From positions 1,634,501 to 1,698,500 of the forward strand of contig NZ_CP077091.1 of assembly GCF_014268595.2 (NCBI RefSeq): a stretch of DNA of 64,000 bases, in the 5' to 3' direction. This document shows positions 53,347 to 62,679 of the stretch, piece after piece. The translations under genes were made by a program, and so were the position numbers. This DNA comes from Pseudomonas hamedanensis. Lineage in GTDB: Bacteria; Pseudomonadota; Gammaproteobacteria; Pseudomonadales; Pseudomonadaceae. Below the pieces are notes generated by a model, which worked only from the letters and a program-made list of their open reading frames with translations, ran no database searches and was not told where the DNA came from. Positions within the stretch are counted from its first letter, which is position 1. Each line of letters begins with the position of its first letter.

Positions 53347-56300
53347 ATGTCCAGCCCCAGCGAGCCTCTCGTCCTCGCGGAACTCGATATCCCCGGTCGC
53401 ACCGGCCCGGTAGCGGAAACTCCGGTGAAAATCTGGGGCATCAACATCGCGGCCGCGCTGGGCAATTTTCCACTTAATGGTCTGCTGTGCCAGGCGGGTC
53501 CGTGGGGGAACATGGCGGTTGGCGACACATTGACCCTCTATTGGGGCACCGGGCAAAACGTGTGGGTTGAAACCGTCGACAAGATCGAGGTCAACACGCA
53601 GCTCCGTATGTTCGTACCTTCCCGACACATGGTCGATGGCAGGTTCGCAGTGTCGTATACGGTCAAGCCCTTGGGCGGCACGGATCAACCGTCCGAAGTC
53701 ATGCAGGTGCAGGTCAAGCTCACTCGCCCGGGCGGGCACGATGACAACGATGACAGTGGGCATTCCAAGCTGATCATGACGATTCCCAAGGAGATTGCTG
53801 ACGGCGGTATCGACAAGGAAAACGTGGCCGAGGGCGTGCCGATCACCATCGGCAACAACGATGGCACGCCGCCTTATCCCTTTGCCGCGGCGGGCGATGT
53901 TATACGCATCAGCTGGGGTGGCGTTTTTATGTTCAGTGAGCCGCTGACCCAGGAACAGGCCGAAGGCAAAGCGCCGATCATCGTGACCATCACCGAAGCC
54001 GTCATCCGCGAGGCCGGTGATGCGGACTCTCCCGGCGTGGCCGTGGTGTTCGAGGTATACGACTGCGTATTCAACCGCTCCGAGGACTGGAGCCCCGAGC
54101 AGCGTGTGCCGGTGGCGGTGGATGCGACTCGGGCGGACGCGCCGTTGCTCAAGGAAACGCTGAACAATGTACTGGACGTCGACAAGCTGGGCGACGCCAA
54201 TGGCACCGTGCAGATTATCGCCATGGATAAGAACAAGTTCGAGGTCGGTGACCTTGTATTCATCAGGATCAAGGGCACGCCCGTCGAAGGGCCGCCGATT
54301 GATTGGGAACCATCAGCAGGCGTGAAGCTGGAAAGTGTGCCGAGCGTTATGGAAATCATGGCGCCCAACGCCGTGCTGCGCCAGTTGGCCAAGTCGCAGA
54401 TCACCTTGTCCTACCGCCTGGAAAAAGCCGATGCCTCTGCCGATTTACGCTCCAAAAGCCAGTTCATCCATGCCATCGGCGAAATCCGGCGGCTGGCCGC
54501 GCCGATCATGCTGGACGAGAACTCCGGGGCGCTGGACCCGACACTGCTGCAAATCAGTCTCGAGATTCCCTTCGACAAATCCTTTGTCGAAGGCCAGGTC
54601 CTCAAGATAGTCATGCTCGGCACCACGCCAGGCCTCAAGCCCTACCTGCCTGACCTGCCAACGCGCCCCATCACCCACAACGACATCGTCGAGGCGAAAC
54701 CGTTGCAGCACAAGATTGACGGCGAGCATCTGACCCCGGTCAACGGTGGCACGGCCGAGTTCTATTACCAGCAACTGGTCGCCGCCGCGGTGCTTGCCAC
54801 ACTGGACCCGTTCGAGGCCACCCGGGCCGTTCGCGAGTCGATTCACACAAAGATCCTGCAAGTCGGCGAACCGCGCCTGGAACTGCCTGAACCGGTGGTG
54901 GCCGGCGTGGTGGACGGTGTGCTGCCCGCCGACACTGCCGGCACCACCTCGACCGTGCCGTACATCGAAACGGTCGCCGGCGACGAAGTCTTCATGTTCT
55001 GGATCGGTTCGCTCACCGGTGAGTACACCGACTCGATCAAGCTGAACGAGTTCACCGCCGGCAAGGAAGTACCGTTCAACATCGAAGCCAAGTTGATCAA
55101 GAACAATGAAGGCGGAGCGGTGATCGCCCGGTACGAAATCAAGCGCACGGCGGGCGGGACGAGTTATGCCGAGCCGCTGGAGTTCAGTGTTGGGATGGCG
55201 CTGGATCTCACCGCACCCGGTATCAAGGAAGCGCCGAACGGCACCAGCCTCGACCCGTTTGCGGCCAAGGAAGCCCTGACTGCGGTTGTTCCAGCCTTCG
55301 ACAACATGGTCGGCACCCAGTTGAGCGTGACCTGGACCGGCACGGCTGGGCATGGTAGCCACACCACTGTGGCGATCACCGTGACCACGCAAGGGCCTCA
55401 AAACATTGTGTTACCCAACTCGCTTGTCGCACACAACTTGAGCGCATCAGTGACGGTGACCTACAGGGTGATCCACAATGACACGCCCTGGGATTCCAAG
55501 CCGTTTGTCCTGACCGTGCAGCCCATTGCACCGGGCGATACAAACCTGCCGGTTCCGAACATCAATGGAGCGGTGGGCAGCCAGCTGGATGTGGCCAATC
55601 TCGCGGATGACGCGAAAATACAGGTCGCCAAATGGCCCCTCCAGCTCTCCGGCCAGACCATCTGGCTGCGTTACGACGGCATCGGCAAAACGGGTAGCCC
55701 GGTAGAACTCGTGTTCTGGGCCGGGGCAGCGCATCACTATACGGACGGCTTGGTTTATGCCGCGCAGGTTGCATGGCTCCGTGAACTCAAAGATGGCAGT
55801 TCGCTGACGATCACCTTCAAGGTGAATTTTAATGGTGTGGCCGATGCCGGTACGGCGGTGAGTTTTCCGGTGAGGACTTACTTGATCGGCAATGCTATTG
55901 AGCTGGAGCCGCCAAGTATCAAAGAGGCTATCGGCAATTCACTGAATCCGTTTGCCGCCAAGGACACTCTGACTGCGGTTATCCCAGCCTACGACGACAT
56001 GGTCGGCACCCAGTTGAGCGTGACCTGGACCGGCACGGCTGGGCATGGTAGCCACACCACTGTGGCGATCACCGTGACCACGCAAGGGCCTCAGAGCGTT
56101 CCGCTGCCCAACTCGGTGGTGCCCTTCAACCTGGGCAAGCCGGTGACAGTAATCTACACAATAATCAGCAATGGCACGCCCAAGGACTCCAAGCCCTTCC
56201 TCCTGGCGGTGCAACCGATTGCGCATGGCGATCCGCAGCTGGGCATGCCTCTGATCACGCAAGCGACTAACGGCGGTGCGGGTCCCGAGTTCGATGTCAG

Positions 56301-57258
56301 ACAGTTGACCGCGGACGCGACCATCCGTGTAAATAGTTGGCCGCTGATTGCGCTACGGCAATATGTCTGGTTGGAGCTGGAAGGCACCAACAAAGATGAC
56401 AGCGTTTATGCGAAAACATTCTGGCAGCCGCCTGGCGGAACAACCAACGACAGGTGGATCAGCCAAGGCTATTACACGCATCCGATTCCACTGGCCGATC
56501 TGAAGAATCTGAAGGACGGCAGTGAGTTGAACGTGATATTCAAGGCAGGGCTTGTCGGCAGTCAAGCGGTCGGCGAAGCGGTGAGTTTTCCGGTAAAAAT
56601 CTATACCGTTAAGGTCTCCACATTGGAGATCGATACCACTCCTATGGTGCTGGATGGACTTCATGCGTACCTAGCTCCCGCCCCATATACTCCACCCTTT
56701 GAAAAAACACAGTACTTCTTAAGCCTAAACACCCATCAAACCCGTCACGCACAGGGTGGCAGCCCGCCTTACGAGTATGTCTCGTCGGATCCTACCGTCG
56801 CCTCTGTTACAAAAGGCTTAGTGGTGTCGACCGGAAATGGAACGGCAACCATCAGCGTGCACGATACGAAGGATGCAATTGTCAGCTACCAGGTTACCTG
56901 CGAGAACGTCTATGAACTGGTAATGGGACCATCCCCGCAAAACTATGCTCAGGCAATCGCCTGGTTATCAAACATAGGTGCGTCCCTAATTCCGCTCCAA
57001 CCCCCCTTTAATTTAATATTGGCTTATGGTTTTCAACAGACAACCGGACCGCGAGTCGAATATTGGGCAAACTCCAGCAGCTCAGTTTATTATAAAACGT
57101 ATAGTACCGGTCTCCCTGCACAATGGACGCAAGTGCCATTCGTTGCAGCGTTCAACGCCGAAGCCCCCCAGTCGGGTAATTCACTTTTTGTTCCTTTGGG
57201 GTATAGACCAAAGAGTGGAAAAAAATCACAGGTGCCCGACATGCGAGGCATTGAATGA
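53347..57258 (+). CDS. Large Ig-like repeat protein
   Basis: 1303 aa. The ATG at 53347 has ACGGAG upstream; no signal peptide or membrane anchor is visible at either end. The protein is a string of beta-sandwich-like modules rich in Thr, Val and Gly. Two modules of about 231 residues near residues 620-850 and 850-1085 are clear duplicates (each with LTAV(V/I)PA, then VGTQLSVTWTG, then TAGHGSHTTVAITV). Near the C-terminus a bacterial-Ig type 2-like motif (SSDPTVASVTKGLVVSTGNG) appears, followed by a tail of about 120 residues that is more A+T-rich in DNA. It could be a surface or structural protein, but the export route is not visible. Stand-alone gene. Confidence 0.8.
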   Translation: MSSPSEPLVLAELDIPGRTGPVAETPVKIWGINIAAALGNFPLNGLLCQAGPWGNMAVGDTLTLYWGTGQNVWVETVDKIEVNTQLRMFVPSRHMVDGRFAVSYTVKPLGGTDQPSEVMQVQVKLTRPGGHDDNDDSGHSKLIMTIPKEIADGGIDKENVAEGVPITIGNNDGTPPYPFAAAGDVIRISWGGVFMFSEPLTQEQAEGKAPIIVTITEAVIREAGDADSPGVAVVFEVYDCVFNRSEDWSPEQRVPVAVDATRADAPLLKETLNNVLDVDKLGDANGTVQIIAMDKNKFEVGDLVFIRIKGTPVEGPPIDWEPSAGVKLESVPSVMEIMAPNAVLRQLAKSQITLSYRLEKADASADLRSKSQFIHAIGEIRRLAAPIMLDENSGALDPTLLQISLEIPFDKSFVEGQVLKIVMLGTTPGLKPYLPDLPTRPITHNDIVEAKPLQHKIDGEHLTPVNGGTAEFYYQQLVAAAVLATLDPFEATRAVRESIHTKILQVGEPRLELPEPVVAGVVDGVLPADTAGTTSTVPYIETVAGDEVFMFWIGSLTGEYTDSIKLNEFTAGKEVPFNIEAKLIKNNEGGAVIARYEIKRTAGGTSYAEPLEFSVGMALDLTAPGIKEAPNGTSLDPFAAKEALTAVVPAFDNMVGTQLSVTWTGTAGHGSHTTVAITVTTQGPQNIVLPNSLVAHNLSASVTVTYRVIHNDTPWDSKPFVLTVQPIAPGDTNLPVPNINGAVGSQLDVANLADDAKIQVAKWPLQLSGQTIWLRYDGIGKTGSPVELVFWAGAAHHYTDGLVYAAQVAWLRELKDGSSLTITFKVNFNGVADAGTAVSFPVRTYLIGNAIELEPPSIKEAIGNSLNPFAAKDTLTAVIPAYDDMVGTQLSVTWTGTAGHGSHTTVAITVTTQGPQSVPLPNSVVPFNLGKPVTVIYTIISNGTPKDSKPFLLAVQPIAHGDPQLGMPLITQATNGGAGPEFDVRQLTADATIRVNSWPLIALRQYVWLELEGTNKDDSVYAKTFWQPPGGTTNDRWISQGYYTHPIPLADLKNLKDGSELNVIFKAGLVGSQAVGEAVSFPVKIYTVKVSTLEIDTTPMVLDGLHAYLAPAPYTPPFEKTQYFLSLNTHQTRHAQGGSPPYEYVSSDPTVASVTKGLVVSTGNGTATISVHDTKDAIVSYQVTCENVYELVMGPSPQNYAQAIAWLSNIGASLIPLQPPFNLILAYGFQQTTGPRVEYWANSSSSVYYKTYSTGLPAQWTQVPFVAAFNAEAPQSGNSLFVPLGYRPKSGKKSQVPDMRGIE
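55304..56093. repeat. Internal duplication with 97-bp identical block
   Basis: Bases 55304-55400 are identical to 55997-56093 (period 693 bp, 231 codons), while the flanking parts of the two modules have diverged. This indicates recent gene conversion or purifying recombination between the modules. Confidence 0.85.
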
Positions 57259-57272
57259 ACGACACGACTTTT

Positions 57273-57345
57273 TGATCATTCCCACGCTACGCGTGGGAAT
57301 GCAGCCCGGAACGATCCGCGCCCCATCCAGAGCCGAACGCGGAGT
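57273..57345. repeat. Decayed copy of the CGTTCCCACGCTCCGCG repeat
   Basis: TGATCATTCCCACGCTACGC is intact, but the right arm is reduced to AACGCGGAGTGTCCG. Third copy of the family at 2161 and 40118. Confidence 0.65.
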
Positions 57346-57387
57346 GTCCGTCGAAACATCCCTTTGCCGCACGTGGGGACGTCCTCC

Positions 57388-58626
57388 TCACCTCGCCTTC
57401 GCCAACTCCATAATCATCCGCGACAACAGATAAATCCTTGGCGCCACGCTCGCCACCTCGGCATATTCTTCCGGCGTGTGAATATTGCCGCCGACAATCC
57501 CGAAGCCATCCAGCGTTGGCGTGCCCACCCCAGCCGACAGACTGGCATCCGCCGCGCCACCACTGCCCTCCTCGGTCAGTTTGCGGCCAATCTCGCCGTA
57601 AATTCCCTGGGCCATGGCCATCAAGCGATCCGATTCAGCCGTCTGCGGCATCGGCGGCAAACCGCGCTGCAACGACGTTTTCACTTGCGTCTCGGCAATC
57701 AATTTGTCCTGCGAGACCCGCGCCAGATCTTTTTCGATGCGGTCGAATTCTTCTGGCACGGCGGCGCGCACGTCAGCCTTGGCCGTGGCCTGATCAGGAA
57801 TCACGTTGGTGCGATCACCCGCCTTGAGCACGGTGAAGTTGATGGTGGTTTTCTTCGCTTCATCACCCAGTTTGCCCAGTTGCAGAATCTGGTGCGCGGC
57901 TTCCATGGCGGCGTTGCGCCCCAGCTCCGGTGCGACACCGGCGTGCGCGGCTTTGCCCTTGACCTCGACCAGTGCCGTCGCGCTGCCCTTGCGCCACACC
58001 ACCAGACCATCGGCGGGGCGACCCGGTTCGAGGTTGAGGGTCACGTCGTGCTGTTTGGCGGTTTTCTTGATCAGGTCGGTGGCGACGTCGGAGCCGGTTT
58101 CTTCGCTGGCGTCGAGCAGAAAGGTGATCTGCGCGTAGTCCTTGAAGTCGAGATTCTTCAGCACTTTCAGCGCGTAGATGCCGGCGACGATGCCGCCCTT
58201 GTCATCCATCACCCCCGGCCCATAAGCGCGGCCATCCTTGATGTGGAATGGCCGTTCGGCGGCGGAGCCTTCCTTGAACACCGTGTCCATGTGCGCCATC
58301 AGCAGGATTTTTGCCTTGCCGGTGCCTTTGAGCGTGGCGAGTACATGGTTGGACTTTTCCGGGGTGTTGGGCACCCGTTCGATGCTGGCGCCAAGCTTTT
58401 TCAGCTCATCGATAGCGATCTCGCTGACTTGCTTGAGACCGGGTTCGTAACCGGAACCGGAATCGATATTGACCAGGCGCTCCAGCAGTTTCAGCGCTTC
58501 AGGCTGGTATTGCTCGGCATCGGCGAGCATTTGTTTATGCGGTTCTGCGGAGGCGCTGGCGGCCGAGATTGCGAGGGACAGGCCAAGGCTGGCGGCGAGC
58601 AGCGAGCGGGGAAATGAGAACGTCAT
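57388..58626 (-). CDS. Carboxypeptidase G2-like M20 metallopeptidase
   Basis: 412 aa. Sec signal (cleavage near ASA-EP, residue 27) and M20 catalytic domain: zinc ligands in LMAHMDTVFK, GPGVMDDKGG, DASEETGSD and the C-terminal GGNIHTPEEY. It resembles Pseudomonas carboxypeptidase G2, which removes C-terminal glutamate from folates and peptides in the periplasm. Dimerisation domain between (AHAGVAPELGRNAAMEAAHQ). Single gene. Exact substrate unconfirmed. Confidence 0.92.
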   Translation of the reverse strand: MTFSFPRSLLAASLGLSLAISAASASAEPHKQMLADAEQYQPEALKLLERLVNIDSGSGYEPGLKQVSEIAIDELKKLGASIERVPNTPEKSNHVLATLKGTGKAKILLMAHMDTVFKEGSAAERPFHIKDGRAYGPGVMDDKGGIVAGIYALKVLKNLDFKDYAQITFLLDASEETGSDVATDLIKKTAKQHDVTLNLEPGRPADGLVVWRKGSATALVEVKGKAAHAGVAPELGRNAAMEAAHQILQLGKLGDEAKKTTINFTVLKAGDRTNVIPDQATAKADVRAAVPEEFDRIEKDLARVSQDKLIAETQVKTSLQRGLPPMPQTAESDRLMAMAQGIYGEIGRKLTEEGSGGAADASLSAGVGTPTLDGFGIVGGNIHTPEEYAEVASVAPRIYLLSRMIMELAKAR

Positions 58627-58736
58627 GAAGCAGTCCTTGTTTCGTGTCGGAGGGATTCAACCGTAACCGACATTGGCGCAAGGCTCTATAGCGGATGCGA
58701 CACGCTCAAGACCGACACCGAACAAACCTGTAGGAG

Positions 58737-58818
58737 TGAGCCTGCTCGCGATAGCGTTGTGTCAGTTAGCAGTTAAATCACTGACAGATTGCTATCGCGA
58801 GCAGGCTCACTCCTACAG
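58737..58818. repeat. REPIN-like inverted pair
   Basis: CCTGTAGGAGTGAGCCTGCT and its inverted copy; the centre contains TGTCAGT and ACTGACA, as at 7288. Confidence 0.85.
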
Positions 58819-58838
58819 TTTTAATCGGCGGTGTCCCT

Positions 58839-59912
58839 TCAAACCGAATCCAGCACCGCCTGCCGGGGTTTGCTGTCGCTGTTGCAAATCACCCGGTTGC
58901 GTCCACTCGCCTTGGCTTCATACAAGGCCTGATCGGCATCATCCAGCCAGCGTGTGGCGTCGGCATGGCTCGGGTCATACGCGGCCAGGCCGATACTCAA
59001 GCTGACCTTTAATGCCGGGTTCTGCTCATACCCCAGAACTGCAAAACGCTCGCGCAAGGCTTCCATGGCCTGAGCGGCGTTGAACAGCGGCAATTCCGGC
59101 AGAATCACGCAGAACTCATCACCGCCGTATCGCCCGGCCACGTCGGTGGCGCGCAGATTCTGCTTGAGCAGTTTGCTCAACTGGCGCAACACAATATCCC
59201 CGGCGACGTGACCGTAGGTGTCGTTGATCGCCTTGAAATGATCGATGTCGATCAACGCAATCGCCGCACCCTGCTGCTGGCGTTTGCAGCGCTGAAAGGC
59301 GAGATCAAGTTGATCCTTCCACGCACCGTGATTAAGCAGGCCAGTCAGGCTGTCAGTTCGGCTTAACGCCAGCAGCTCGCGCTTGTGCCGCCCAAGGGTG
59401 TCGGCCTGACGAAAGCAGATCCAGCCCAGCGCCAATGGATACAGCAACAGCAACGGTAAGCAGGCGTAAAGCTGCAACGGTGATGTCGCCGGGATGAACG
59501 CTGGCATAAACACCACCAGCCCGACGCCGACGCCCAACAGTTGTGCTGCCGTCCCGGCGAGCAGAAATCGCCCACCACCGATGGCGACATTGTTCATCGC
59601 CATCATCGAAACAGTGGTCGCCGTGGGCAAGGGATTGAACTGCATGGCGGCGACCCAGAAGCCGCCCATGATCGCGTCGATCAGCAAATTGCGGTGTTCG
59701 GCGCGATACGGAATGCTCGAACGGCGTGCCCATTGAAACGCCAGATGCGGCCAGACCAGGCCGTTGAACAGCATCAGACTCCACACCCACAGCGGCGGAT
59801 CGAGCGGGTACATCGCCACGCTGACACACATCAGCCCGAGCAGCAGCCCGAACACCCGCGACTTGTACAGCCTCCTTGCCAGTGAAAGTCCCTTTCCTCG
59901 CGTATTTCCCAT
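58839..59912 (-). CDS. MASE2-GGDEF diguanylate cyclase
   Basis: 357 aa. The N-terminal half is a MASE2 membrane sensor (LARRLYKSRVFGLLLGLMCV and four or five further spans). The C-terminal GGDEF domain has an intact active site (GRYGGDEFCVILP) and the inhibitory RxxD site exactly 5 residues before it (RATD), so it should make c-di-GMP under product control. GAGG precedes the Met at 59912. An AdrA-like arrangement; the signal is unknown. Confidence 0.92.
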   Translation of the reverse strand: MGNTRGKGLSLARRLYKSRVFGLLLGLMCVSVAMYPLDPPLWVWSLMLFNGLVWPHLAFQWARRSSIPYRAEHRNLLIDAIMGGFWVAAMQFNPLPTATTVSMMAMNNVAIGGGRFLLAGTAAQLLGVGVGLVVFMPAFIPATSPLQLYACLPLLLLYPLALGWICFRQADTLGRHKRELLALSRTDSLTGLLNHGAWKDQLDLAFQRCKRQQQGAAIALIDIDHFKAINDTYGHVAGDIVLRQLSKLLKQNLRATDVAGRYGGDEFCVILPELPLFNAAQAMEALRERFAVLGYEQNPALKVSLSIGLAAYDPSHADATRWLDDADQALYEAKASGRNRVICNSDSKPRQAVLDSV

Positions 59913-60101
59913 AGGGGCCTCGACCGCGCGATGCAATGGTTACACCCCGACACGGATGTGTTCGGAGTCTATCAGGGTGGAGTTAAATAGCCATCACCGG
60001 CCAGCGGCCTGAATAGAGCGCTATCAGCACCGCACACGCGGCCCAGAGTTGGCTATAACTGAAACAGGGGAAATGGAAAAACAACTATAAGAAGGGGGTC
60101 C

Positions 60102-61556
60102 ATGCACACCTACCATGTGTTGATCATCGGCAGCGGCTTCGGCGGCCAGTGTGCGGCGGTCAACCTGCTCAAGGCCGGGTTCGATGACTTTCGGATACTG
60201 GAGCGACGCGAGTTTTTCGGCGGTACCTGGTGCCAGAACACCTACCCCGGCGCAGCGGTGGACGTGCCGTCGCCGCTGTACTCGCTGTCATTCGCGCCCT
60301 ACCGCTGGTCGCAGATGTTTGCCGGCCAGGCAGAACTGCGGCGCTACACCGAGCAGGTGATCGAGCGATTCGGCCTGCGTGAACGGGTGGAGCTGCAAGC
60401 CGAGGTCGAGCGCGTCGCATGGGACGAGGCGGAAAAACGCTGGGCGGTGCATACCCGCGCCAAGGGCAGCTTTTACGCGCAGTTCCTGGTCAATGCCACA
60501 GGGCCGTTGAGTCAGCCGGTCATCCCGCGCTTTCCTGGGCAAGATCGCTTTCAGGGCAAGACGTTTCATACAAACCATTGGGATCACAGCTACGATTATC
60601 GCGGTAAACGCGTGGCGATTGTCGGCAGCGGCGCCAGCGCGGCGCAGGTCATTCCGGCGATTGCGCCGCAGGTCGAACACCTGCATGTGTTTCAGCGCAC
60701 ACCGCACTGGGTGCTGCCGCGCGCTGATCGCACATTCGGCCGTTTCCAACGCTGGCTGCTCGGTTTGAAACCGGCCTATACGCTGCTGCGCTGGCTGATT
60801 TACTGGCAGTTCGAGACCCGGGTGATCGCCTTCAAATACTCGAAACCGGCGATTCGTCTGGTGCAACAACAGGCGTTGCGCTTTCTCAAGCGCCAGGTGC
60901 CGGACCCGGTGCTGCGACAGAAACTCACCCCTGACTTCACCATCGGCTGCAAACGGGTGCTGGTGTCCAGCACGTATTACCCGGCGCTGAACCGCGCCAA
61001 CGTTACGCTGCACAATCGCGAGCAAGGCATCGCCTCGATTGATGAAACCGGGATAAACACCGAGGACGACCGGCACATCGAAGTGGACCTGATCGTTTGG
61101 TCGACCGGTTACGACGCCACCGATGGCGTCATTTCCTACCCGGTCAGCGGCAAAAACGCCGTGCAACTCAGAGAGGTCTGGGCCGAATACCCGCGCGCCT
61201 ATCTGGGTACCAGCCTGCCGGACTTTCCTAACCTGTTCATCGTTACAGGCCCCAACACCGGCATCGGTCATACCTCGGCGCTGTTCATCATCGAATCACA
61301 GATGAACTACATCCTCGACTGCATTCGCACCGTGCAGGCCAACGGCTTGCGCAGCATCGAAGTGCGCCATGACGCGGAACGTACCTACACTGCAATGATC
61401 CACCGGGAAATGCAGCGCACGGTTTGGAAGTCCGGCGGCTGCCACAGTTGGTACCAGAGCAGGAGCGGTCATGTGATCGCCATGTTTCCCGGCTTCAGTT
61501 TCAGTTATCACCGGCTGACCCGGGCACTGAAACCGGCCGACCATATTTTCTCTTGA
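60102..61556 (+). CDS. Flavin-containing (Baeyer-Villiger type) monooxygenase
   Basis: 484 aa. Two Rossmann folds: FAD GSGFGGQCAA (residues 10-19) and NADPH VAIVGSGASAAQV (about 172-184). Between them the BVMO fingerprint FQGKTFHTNHWDHS appears (FxGxxxHxxxW form with D for P). It inserts oxygen next to a carbonyl, making an ester or lactone. A GAAGGGGG ribosome site precedes the start. The alpha/beta hydrolase follows 21 bp later in the same direction, which would cleave the ester. Confidence 0.92.
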   Translation: MHTYHVLIIGSGFGGQCAAVNLLKAGFDDFRILERREFFGGTWCQNTYPGAAVDVPSPLYSLSFAPYRWSQMFAGQAELRRYTEQVIERFGLRERVELQAEVERVAWDEAEKRWAVHTRAKGSFYAQFLVNATGPLSQPVIPRFPGQDRFQGKTFHTNHWDHSYDYRGKRVAIVGSGASAAQVIPAIAPQVEHLHVFQRTPHWVLPRADRTFGRFQRWLLGLKPAYTLLRWLIYWQFETRVIAFKYSKPAIRLVQQQALRFLKRQVPDPVLRQKLTPDFTIGCKRVLVSSTYYPALNRANVTLHNREQGIASIDETGINTEDDRHIEVDLIVWSTGYDATDGVISYPVSGKNAVQLREVWAEYPRAYLGTSLPDFPNLFIVTGPNTGIGHTSALFIIESQMNYILDCIRTVQANGLRSIEVRHDAERTYTAMIHREMQRTVWKSGGCHSWYQSRSGHVIAMFPGFSFSYHRLTRALKPADHIFS

Positions 61557-61577
61557 ACACGTAAAAGGAAGACGTCG

Positions 61578-62504
61578 ATGCTTTTGCTGTTTGTCGCTCT
61601 CGCGGTTTTCCTGGCCTGGAGCTGGTTGAGTTATCCGGCGGTCGGCCACTGGCTGTATGACCTGAGCATGGCGATCGAGGCCAAGCTGTACAAATTGCAC
61701 AAGATCGACGTGCCCATCGCCGAGATGAGCGTGTCGACCTGGCAGGGCGGGCCGTATGAAGCGTCGAGCGCGATTCTGATGCTCCACGGCTTCAGCGCCG
61801 ACAAGAACCTGTGGCTGCGCTGCGCGCGGCATTTCGTCCGCCAGTATCGGGTGATCATTCCGGACCTGGCCGGCCACGGCGAAACCGGCTTCAAGGCCGG
61901 CGGCGGCTACGACATCCCGGTTCAGGCCAAGCGCATGATTCAACTGCTCGATGTCTGCGGCGTGGAGAAAGTCCATGTGGTCGGCAATTCCATGGGCGGC
62001 TACATCGCAGCGTGGCTGGCGGCGACCTATCCGGAGCGGATCGCCTCGGTCGCACTGATCGACCCGGCTGGCGTCACCGCACCGCAGCCGAGCGACATGG
62101 AACGTCACCTGGCCCGGGGGCACAATCCGTTTCTGATTGATTCCCGCGAGGATTTCCAGCGCTTGTACGCCATGACCATGGAATCGCCTCCGTGGGTGCC
62201 GAAACTGGTGCTGGATGCCGTTGCCCAGCGTTACGAGCAGCAACGCGATGAACTCGAGGAGATCTTCCGCGACTTTCATGCCAGCCCGCCGATGGAGCCA
62301 AAGCTGCCCGAAATCAAATGCCCGGCGCTGTTGCTGTGGGGGCGCAAGGATCGCTTGATCGACGTCAGCAGCGTGCCGGTCTGGAGCAAGGGCATCGCCA
62401 ATCTGCGGGTCGATGTCTGGGATCACGTCGGGCACATGCCGATGGTCGAGCAGCCGGGGAATACCGCGCGGCTGTATGAAGAATTCCTGCGAGGTCAAAA
62501 ATGA
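61578..62504 (+). CDS. Membrane-anchored alpha/beta hydrolase (ABHD6-like lipase/esterase)
   Basis: 308 aa. N-terminal span (1-17), then an alpha/beta fold with oxyanion stretch LMLHGFSADKNLW, nucleophile elbow GNSMGG (Ser about 141), acid in WGRKDRLIDV and His in HVGHMPMVEQP. Resembles Moraxella lipase 3/monoacylglycerol-lipase-like enzymes. Cotranscribed with the monooxygenase, so it may hydrolyse the ester product. AAAAGGAAG precedes the start. Confidence 0.9.
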   Translation: MLLLFVALAVFLAWSWLSYPAVGHWLYDLSMAIEAKLYKLHKIDVPIAEMSVSTWQGGPYEASSAILMLHGFSADKNLWLRCARHFVRQYRVIIPDLAGHGETGFKAGGGYDIPVQAKRMIQLLDVCGVEKVHVVGNSMGGYIAAWLAATYPERIASVALIDPAGVTAPQPSDMERHLARGHNPFLIDSREDFQRLYAMTMESPPWVPKLVLDAVAQRYEQQRDELEEIFRDFHASPPMEPKLPEIKCPALLLWGRKDRLIDVSSVPVWSKGIANLRVDVWDHVGHMPMVEQPGNTARLYEEFLRGQK

Positions 62505-62512
62505 CAGTGCAC

Positions 62513-62644
62513 CCTGTGGCGAGGGAGCTTGCTCCCGCTGGGGCGCGAAGCGGCCCCGATCCTGCAAACGCGATGTTTGTGTTTGGACATGCTGGCATTG
62601 GGTCTGCTGCGCAGCCCAGCGGGAGCAAGCTCCCTCGCCACAGG
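62513..62644. repeat. REP-type inverted pair (TGTGGCGAGGGAGCTTGCTC family)
   Basis: CCTGTGGCGAGGGAGCTTGC and its inverted copy GCAAGCTCCCTCGCCACAGG, 90 bp apart. It lies between the esterase and glcD. Confidence 0.85.
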
Positions 62645-62679
62645 TGGGTATTTCTGTTCCAGGCAATCGGCGGCTGACC

